Assembly: GCA_036267355.1 (NCBI GenBank)
Contig: DATAWG010000124.1
Coordinates: 1-48,711 of the forward strand
Source: Pirellulales bacterium
GTDB taxonomy: Bacteria > Planctomycetota > Planctomycetia > Pirellulales > DATAWG01
DNA length: 48,711 bases
Reading direction: 5' to 3'
Of this stretch, positions 43,923 through 48,711 are shown one piece after another. A program made the position numbers and the translations under genes. Position 1 is the first letter of the stretch; the number at the start of each line of letters is the position of its first letter. The notes under the pieces are model-generated. The model saw nothing but the letters and a program-made list of their open reading frames with translations. It made no database searches and had not been told where the DNA came from.

Positions 43923-44627
43923 ATGGCCACACCCACCGCAGTCGCCGCGTATTTACTGCTGTTCGTCGTCGCCGGATTCAGTTTTCTGTTTGCGAATCTG
44001 CTGCTCGGCAAATTATGCCGGCCGCAGGCGCCGAATTCCGAAAAGCTCGAAGTCTACGAATGCGGCGAGCCGACGATCGGCTCCAGTTTCGTGCAGTTCG
44101 ACTTGCGATTTTATGTCGTCGCCTTGCTGTTCATCATATTCGATGTCGAAGTGGCGTTTTTCTTTCCTTGGGCAACTGTGTTTGGCAAGAGCACGCAACT
44201 GATGGATCGGAATTTAGTCGTTGTGGAACAGACAAGGGCGATGGACGACGGGCGAGGGGCGAGTGTCGGGCAGGTTGAACTGACGTCGGCGGCTGTAGGA
44301 CTTTATCGCGAACTCGGTGTTAATCATCCGACAGCGCCGGAAGTGCAAGCGCCGACAAAGGGCGCGGCGCCTGCGGCCAAAGGGAGCGAAACGGCGTCGC
44401 CGCTTCGGCAGGCCGATGAAAAAATCCGGGCCGACGCGAGCACGCTTGCCCGGCTTTCGATGGTCGATATCGGAGCATTTTTTGCCGTGCTGCTCGTGGG
44501 GTTTGCCTACGTCTGGCGGCGCGGCGATTTGGATTGGGTCAGAGCCGTCAGCCGCGAGCGATCCGTTGGTGTCGAGCCAACCGAGTCACCGGAAGTGATC
44601 GAACAGCAACCCGCCGTATCGGCATAA
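43923..44627 (+). CDS. nuoA: NADH-quinone oxidoreductase subunit A with long insert
   Basis: NuoA is a small membrane subunit of complex I that helps link the peripheral arm to the proton-pumping arm. TM1 lies near 7-29 and the conserved loop EVYECGEPTIGSSFVQFDLRFY leads into TM2 (YVVALLFIIFDVEVAFFFPWA). TM3 is near 181-200 (VDIGAFFAVLLVGFAYVWRRG). Between TM2 and TM3, residues about 90-178 are a soluble insert, where typical NuoA has about ten residues. The length is 234 residues, against about 120-150 in most bacteria. ATG at 43923 is preferred. nuoC follows after 74 bases. nuoB, usually next, is missing. Confidence 0.93.
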   Translation: MATPTAVAAYLLLFVVAGFSFLFANLLLGKLCRPQAPNSEKLEVYECGEPTIGSSFVQFDLRFYVVALLFIIFDVEVAFFFPWATVFGKSTQLMDRNLVVVEQTRAMDDGRGASVGQVELTSAAVGLYRELGVNHPTAPEVQAPTKGAAPAAKGSETASPLRQADEKIRADASTLARLSMVDIGAFFAVLLVGFAYVWRRGDLDWVRAVSRERSVGVEPTESPEVIEQQPAVSA

Positions 44628-44701
44628 TATTCCTTCCCCTCCGCTTTCTCCGCGACCCCGTGTGAGATAAATCGGGTTCGGCCAATGCCGAAGGACAGAA
44701 C

Positions 44702-45232
44702 ATGCGTGGAACTGAGTTTCTCGAACGGCTGAAAGAGCGGTTCGGCGAGCGGATCACCGGGTCGAATCTCGAAGCGCTCGATCCTTGGATCGAAGTGTCG
44801 CCGGAGGGGTTGTTAGACGTGTCGCGTTATTTGCGCGACGAGCCGGCTCTGCGGTTCAGTATGCTCAATTGCATCACAGCCGTCGATTATTTCGAACCCG
44901 ACGCCAAGAAGGCGGCCAAAGTGACGTGGAAGCCCCACCTCGAGTTGGTTTATCACTTATGGAGCGTGCCACATCGCGTGTCGCTAGTGATGAAAGTGAT
45001 GCTGCCGCGGTGGAAGAACGATTCGCCCGGTGAATTGCCCGAGCTGCCGTCGGTGAGCCGGCTTTGGCCGACCGCCGATTGGCACGAACGCGAAGTCTAC
45101 GATCTTTCCGGCATCCGCTTTTTGGGTCATCCGAATCTGCGGCGAATCCTCTGCCCCGAAGATTGGGTCGGCCATCCCTTGCGCAAAGACTACGAAATGC
45201 CGTTGGAATATCATGGAATCAGGAATCGGTAG
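44702..45232 (+). CDS. nuoC: NADH-quinone oxidoreductase subunit C
   Basis: NuoC is the peripheral-arm 30-kDa subunit of complex I. The 176-residue protein has the family block [34 protein letters not shown], with the WxEREVYD signature, and ends with [13 protein letters not shown]. The N-terminal domain ([27 protein letters not shown]) is also typical. It lies 74 bases after nuoA, where nuoB would be expected, and 145 bases before nuoD. In some bacteria NuoC and NuoD are fused; here they are separate, with a family D repeat in between. Confidence 0.95.
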   Translation: MRGTEFLERLKERFGERITGSNLEALDPWIEVSPEGLLDVSRYLRDEPALRFSMLNCITAVDYFEPDAKKAAKVTWKPHLELVYHLWSVPHRVSLVMKVMLPRWKNDSPGELPELPSVSRLWPTADWHEREVYDLSGIRFLGHPNLRRILCPEDWVGHPLRKDYEMPLEYHGIRNR

Positions 45233-45373
45233 GGTTCGTGGCTAATGGTTCGTGGCTCGTGGCTCGCAAAAGGCCGCGAGTCCCTTGTAACGCCATCGAT
45301 CAGCCGGCCAGATCACTGATTTTCAAACCGAACACGATCGCCTAGCCACGAGCCACTAACCACACTAGCCACG
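45233..45373. repeat. Family D repeat ending 4 bases before the nuoD start codon
   Basis: The left unit is at 45233-45266 (GGTTCGTGGCTCGTGGCTCG in part). The right unit at 45342-45373 (CTAGCCACGAGCCACTAACC in part) is its inverted copy with few mismatches over 30 bases. It begins at the base after the nuoC stop codon, fills nuoC-nuoD spacing and would form a long stem in the operon mRNA. Confidence 0.85.
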
Positions 45374-45377
45374 CCCC

Positions 45378-46583
45378 ATGTCCACCTACACCGACGATCC
45401 TCGCATCGTCGAATTCGATGTCCGCACGGACGAAATGCTGGTCAACATGGGCCCGCAGCATCCCAGCACGCATGGCGTGTTGCGGCTCGTGTTGCGCACC
45501 GATGGCGAGGTGGTGTCGGAAGTGACGCCGCATATCGGCTACCTGCATCGCTGCGCCGAAAAGATCGGCGAGAATCTCACGCCCCGGCAGTGGATTCCCT
45601 ACACCGATCGAATGGACTACCTGGCCGGGATGAATATGAATCTCGGCTGGGCGATGACGGTCGAAAAGCTGCTCAAGCTCGATCTGCCCGAAAAAGCGAA
45701 ACACCTGCGGGTGCTGATTTGCGAACTGGGCCGGGTCGCGAGCCATCTCGTCGGCATGGGGGCGTATGGCCTCGACTTAGGCACGTTCAGCCCGTTTCTC
45801 TACGCCTTCCGCGAACGGGAAAAGATCTTGGATCTGTTCGAGGAAGTCTGCGGCGCCCGGCTCACGTATAGCTATATCACCGTGGGCGGGGCGACGGCCG
45901 ACCTCCCACGGGGCTGGCTGCAAAAGTGCGAAACGTTTCTCGACCAACTCGAACCGATCATCATCGAATATCACACGCTGCTCACCAGCAACGCCATTTT
46001 CGTCCGCCGGGCGGCCGGCATCGGTATCCTATCGCCTGAAATGGCGATCGGCTACGGCTGCACCGGTCCGGTGCTTCGCGGTAGCGGCGTCGACCAAGAT
46101 CTCCGCCGCGACGGCGAAGCCCGTTACACGGAAATGTATTCCGGCTACGCATTCGAAGTGATCGTCGAGAAGAACGGCCATTATCCGAAAGACCACCATT
46201 ATCCCCCCGTGCCGGCCAGCGCGGTGCTGGGCGATTGCTGGCATCGGTTTTACGTGCGGATGCTCGAGGTGGTACAGTCGATCGATCTGGTGCGGCAGGC
46301 CATCGATCGCTACAGCATCGCCACGGGCTCGTGGGGCGAACCGGTGAAGCTCACCGAAAAGTTGCCCAAGGGCGAGGCCTATCTCGAGACGGAAGCGCCC
46401 AAGGGGCAGATGGGCTTTTACATCGTCAGCGAAGGGGGTTCGATTCCTTGGCGAGCCCGGGCGCGCAGCAGTTGCTTCTGCAATTTGTCGGTAACGCACG
46501 AACTCTGCCGCGGCTGCCTGATCGCCGATGTTCCGGCCATCGTCGGCTCGCTCGACATCGTGATGGGCGAAATCGATCGGTGA
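45378..46583 (+). CDS. nuoD: NADH-quinone oxidoreductase subunit D
   Basis: NuoD is the 49-kDa peripheral subunit that lines the quinone site of complex I. The 401-residue protein shows LVNMGPQHPSTHGVLRLVL, with the conserved histidines of the quinone pocket. GYLHRCAEKIGENLTPRQWIPYTDRMDYLAGM follows. The C-terminal block PKGQMGFYIVSEGGSIPWRARAR ends with MGEIDR, the usual ending. Length is normal. Start ATG at 45378 is immediately downstream of the family D repeat, with GCCCC and no ribosome site. It ends the visible nuo cluster; nuoE to nuoN are not here. Confidence 0.97.
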   Translation: MSTYTDDPRIVEFDVRTDEMLVNMGPQHPSTHGVLRLVLRTDGEVVSEVTPHIGYLHRCAEKIGENLTPRQWIPYTDRMDYLAGMNMNLGWAMTVEKLLKLDLPEKAKHLRVLICELGRVASHLVGMGAYGLDLGTFSPFLYAFREREKILDLFEEVCGARLTYSYITVGGATADLPRGWLQKCETFLDQLEPIIIEYHTLLTSNAIFVRRAAGIGILSPEMAIGYGCTGPVLRGSGVDQDLRRDGEARYTEMYSGYAFEVIVEKNGHYPKDHHYPPVPASAVLGDCWHRFYVRMLEVVQSIDLVRQAIDRYSIATGSWGEPVKLTEKLPKGEAYLETEAPKGQMGFYIVSEGGSIPWRARARSSCFCNLSVTHELCRGCLIADVPAIVGSLDIVMGEIDR

Positions 46584-46590
46584 GGAAGAA

Positions 46591-46669
46591 GGCTACAGGC
46601 TGTAGGCTACAGGCTACAGAATGTGGTGTGAACGATTTCCCTGTAGTCTGTAGCCTCAAGCCCGCAGCC
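46591..46669. repeat. Inverted GGCTACAG repeat before a start codon
   Basis: Tandem GGCTACAGGCTGTAGGCTAC units (46591-46619) are matched by an inverted right part at 46639-46669 (CCCTGTAGTCTGTAGCC in part). The ATG of the next gene is at 46686, 17 bases on. It lies 8 bases after the nuoD stop. Confidence 0.8.
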
Positions 46670-46685
46670 TTTCCGGAGTTTCATC

Positions 46686-46976
46686 ATGGTCGATCTCGTG
46701 ACTGTCGAAACCTATACCGATCCGATCGAGGCGTCGCTGGCCAAGAATGATCTGATCGAATCGGGCATAAAGGCCGTGCTGATCGGCGAAGAGGCGAATG
46801 CCTTGTGGCACGTGCCGACCGAAATGGCGATGATCAAACTGCAAGTTGCCGCCGAAGACGCCGCGCGCGCCGCCGAAATCCTAAAATCCCCCGCGCGAAC
46901 CATCTCCTCCGACGAAGAACTGGCCGAGGAAGCTGAAGCGGCGCCGGAGAAAGATGGCAACGACGAGGAAGCTTAA
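46686..46976 (+). CDS. DUF2007-like small protein
   Basis: The 96-residue cytoplasmic protein carries a single ferredoxin-like DUF2007 domain: LVTVETYTDPIEASLAKNDLIESGIKAVLIGEEAN followed by IKLQVAAEDAARAAEIL. An acidic tail (DEELAEEAEAAPEKDGND) follows. The family is often called putative signal transducing, but its role is unknown. It lies 20 bases before a second, larger DUF2007 protein. The two probably form a pair; ATG at 46686 is the only good start. Confidence 0.88.
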   Translation: MVDLVTVETYTDPIEASLAKNDLIESGIKAVLIGEEANALWHVPTEMAMIKLQVAAEDAARAAEILKSPARTISSDEELAEEAEAAPEKDGNDEEA

Positions 46977-46996
46977 GCGCGAAGGGATCCCCGCCG

Positions 46997-47653
46997 ATGA
47001 ACGACCAATTGGTGACCATCGCGAGATTTTCCGACCAAATCCAGGCGGCATTGGCTCGCAATGATCTACAAGCCGCGGGCATCAAATCGTTTCTGCCAGG
47101 CGAGTCGATTTCGGCGATGGCCTGGCATCTTACCAACGCGTTCGGTGGAATCCGGCTCCAAGTCGCGGCGGAGGACGCCCCGCGGGCCATCGCAATTCTT
47201 TCGGAAACCGCTTCGCAATTTGTCGAGAACGCCGAAGCGGGCAAAGCGAGCGAGACGCCGGCCGACGATGCAGATCTGTTGGCAAGTAGCCGGGCCGACT
47301 CCGGCCTCGACGGCGCGGATCCGATTGCTGATGAGTTCGACGACGATGGCGTCGGTGACGAAGATTCCGACGCGGAACTCGATCCTTGGAACCGCCGGGA
47401 GCGATCGGCCGATCGGGCATTCCGTGGCGCCGTGTTCGGATTGCTTTTTCTCCCGCTGCAAATTTATGTCTTCTGGCTATTGCTGAAGGTTTTTGTATTG
47501 GACGACTCATTGGCGCCCCGTCTCCGACGCCAGGCCATATTGGCGGCGGCGATCAATCTTCCAATTATTTTTCTGTTCCTCGTCTGGCTGTCGTACATGT
47601 TTTCGCCGGGAAGCTTCTTGTGGCCGCGGCACGGCATCAACGGCCATCGTTGA
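46997..47653 (+). CDS. DUF2007-like protein with two membrane segments
   Basis: The 218-residue protein has an N-terminal DUF2007-like domain (LVTIARFSDQIQAALARNDLQAAGIKSFLPGESI, then IRLQVAAEDAPRAIAIL). A long acidic linker (about 80-130) follows. Then come two membrane helices, near 145-165 (VFGLLFLPLQIYVFWLLLKV) and near 180-202 (AAINLPIIFLFLVWLSYMF). It has the same domain as the preceding 96-residue gene and could have arisen by duplication with addition of a membrane part. The pair may form a membrane-recruited complex, which is inference. Downstream 47654-48123 contains no gene. Confidence 0.85.
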   Translation: MNDQLVTIARFSDQIQAALARNDLQAAGIKSFLPGESISAMAWHLTNAFGGIRLQVAAEDAPRAIAILSETASQFVENAEAGKASETPADDADLLASSRADSGLDGADPIADEFDDDGVGDEDSDAELDPWNRRERSADRAFRGAVFGLLFLPLQIYVFWLLLKVFVLDDSLAPRLRRQAILAAAINLPIIFLFLVWLSYMFSPGSFLWPRHGINGHR

Positions 47654-47885
47654 AAGCCGAAGAATTGCGCGGCCGCGAACGAGGCATGGGCTACATAGAC
47701 CGCCGCTCCGCGGCGGATTTCTGACGTTCCCGGACTGCGAGCCCTGTGCTTAATGCTTCTCCGAATCCTGCCCGCTTAGTAGGCAACCGCACGGCGAAGT
47801 CGATTTGCCAGGCGGGCGACGCTACGTTGCAACCGGTTTAATAGCAAGCAGTTAAAGCGTTCGAAAACTCGACGCTAGCGCTCTC

Positions 47886-47899
47886 GGCACAAGGTTTGC
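47886..47899 (+). promoter_or_regulatory. Sigma-54-type promoter match upstream of urtA
   Basis: GGCAC-AAGGT-TTGC matches the -24/-12 pattern GGCAC-N5-TTGC exactly, with GG at 47886-47887 and GC at 47898-47899. A start near 47911 leaves a leader of about 213 bases before urtA. Sigma-54 control would fit a nitrogen-limitation gene. No activator site was identified with confidence. Confidence 0.5.
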
Positions 47900-48123
47900 C
47901 TAGCGTTGCCCGCACACATGCAGGTCGACCTGTGTCGGCCAGCCATGCAATTGGTCGCGAGACGCGGTGGCGATGCGCGCGCTCCGATCAGATGCTTTCA
48001 TGCATGGCGAATTGGGCATGCAAATAATGACGTAAGTGTTTGGGCCGATGGGCTTTGGCTTTCGTGGATTCCCTGTAGTCCGATCGAAAGCCCCGTTGCC
48101 CAGCGGCCGGAAAGGCGGAAACG

Positions 48124-48711
48124 ATGAAGCGATTGAGTAGCGTGCTAATTGTGGGATTGATGGTTGTCGGTATGGCTGGCTGGGGATGCAGCAACACAAC
48201 TCCCGAGACGCCGAAGACCGACACGAAGATGTCGTCGACCGAAAAGCCGGCCGACAAAATGGCCGACGCGACAAAGCCGGCCGATACGAAGCCGGCCGAT
48301 GCACCGAAGCCGGCCGAGACTGCTTCGACCAAGCCAGCCGACACGACCCCAGCCCCTACAACGCCAGTCAAACCGGCCACACCGGAAAAGACCGTGGCGT
48401 TGAACACCTCGGGCGACACGGTCAAGGTTGGTATCTTGCACTCATTGTCCGGCACAATGGCCATCTCCGAGACATCGCTAAAGGATGTCGAGTTGATGGC
48501 GATCGACCAGATCAACGAGGCCGGCGGCGTGCTGGGCAAGAAAGTGGTGCCGGTCGTCGTCGATCCCGCGAGCAACTGGGACTTGTTTGCCGAAAAGGCC
48601 AAGGAATTGATCACCGTCGACAAAGTGGTCGCCACGTTCGGTTGCTGGACCTCGGTGAGCCGCAAGTCGGTTCTGCCGGTGTTCGAGGAATACAACCAGC
48701 TTTTGTTCTAT
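48124..48711 (+). CDS. urtA: Urea ABC transporter substrate-binding lipoprotein, 5' part
   Basis: This is the 5' part of the periplasmic binding protein of the urea (UrtABCDE) uptake system; it continues past the window end. A lipobox-type signal (VVGMAGWGC, Cys22) predicts a lipoprotein. Residues 24-90 are a disordered linker with repeated KPAD units. The binding domain starts at [17 protein letters not shown]. It goes on with [35 protein letters not shown] and [25 protein letters not shown], the UrtA signatures. 196 codons are visible. GGCGG lies upstream of ATG at 48124. The linker is unusual for UrtA, in which the lipid anchor is normally close to the domain. Confidence 0.93.
   Translation, partial: MKRLSSVLIVGLMVVGMAGWGCSNTTPETPKTDTKMSSTEKPADKMADATKPADTKPADAPKPAETASTKPADTTPAPTTPVKPATPEKTVALNTSGDTVKVGILHSLSGTMAISETSLKDVELMAIDQINEAGGVLGKKVVPVVVDPASNWDLFAEKAKELITVDKVVATFGCWTSVSRKSVLPVFEEYNQLLFY

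Noticed and set aside
44702-46583. NuoCD fusion
   Set aside because: A stop codon and a 145-base repeat separate the two frames.
47988-48695. 235-codon minus frame opposite urtA
   Set aside because: Val/Gly/Ala-rich repeats are the complement of the KPAD linker. UrtA motifs on the plus strand are clear.

Overview
The window is high-GC bacterial chromosome that most resembles a Planctomycetota genome, probably a relative of Pirellulales. This is inferred from gene content. The key genes are a PVC-type membrane-bound dehydrogenase with a C-terminal cytochrome c motif, a Ser/Thr kinase with N-terminal extension, membrane segment and TPR-like tail beside an ECF sigma factor, two more ECF sigma modules with membrane partners, a large degenerate J-domain protein, a histone-H1-like protein, and NuoA with a long insert. 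Genes are mostly single or in two- to three-gene units on both strands, with many intergenic palindromes. No phage, transposase, CRISPR array or rRNA was seen.

Layout. 1-666: tRNA-Glu and a structured RNA candidate ending in a terminator, all on the minus strand. 667-4092: aconitase, then an eroded region with gene remnants. 4093-10489: J-like membrane protein, hslV-hslU, tsaE. 10737-16084: ClC chloride channel with CBS domains, then the PVC dehydrogenase. 16578-20875: hot-dog thioesterase diverging from an ECF sigma factor, then the kinase. 20995-25984: purC, HD phosphohydrolase, penicillin-acylase-family hydrolase. 26591-28889: ornithine cyclodeaminase (AgrE/ArgZ type) and arginine dihydrolase, probably an arginine-to-proline route. 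29026-30983 (minus): three-gene ECF sigma operon. 31238-33991: short SecA paralogue and an unknown protein. 34329-36761: second three-gene ECF sigma operon. 36815-43623: H1-like protein, AlkA-type glycosylase, His-rich secreted protein, hisH, large disordered secreted protein. 43923-46583: nuoA, nuoC, nuoD with no nuoB. 46686-47653: two DUF2007-like proteins. 48124 to the end: 5' part of urtA, with a sigma-54-type promoter match upstream.

How the genes relate. Nitrogen metabolism recurs: arginine to ornithine plus ammonia, ornithine to proline, and urea uptake. Respiration is represented by aconitase, part of complex I and the cytochrome-containing dehydrogenase. Regulation and envelope stress are represented by three sigma factors, their membrane partners, the kinase and HslUV.

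The strongest unexplained signals are non-coding. Palindromes of one family lie just after stop codons. Tandem-plus-inverted repeats of other families end within a few bases to about 20 bases of start codons. The two most unusual proteins are a SecA that stops early in the helical scaffold and a NuoA with about 80 extra residues.
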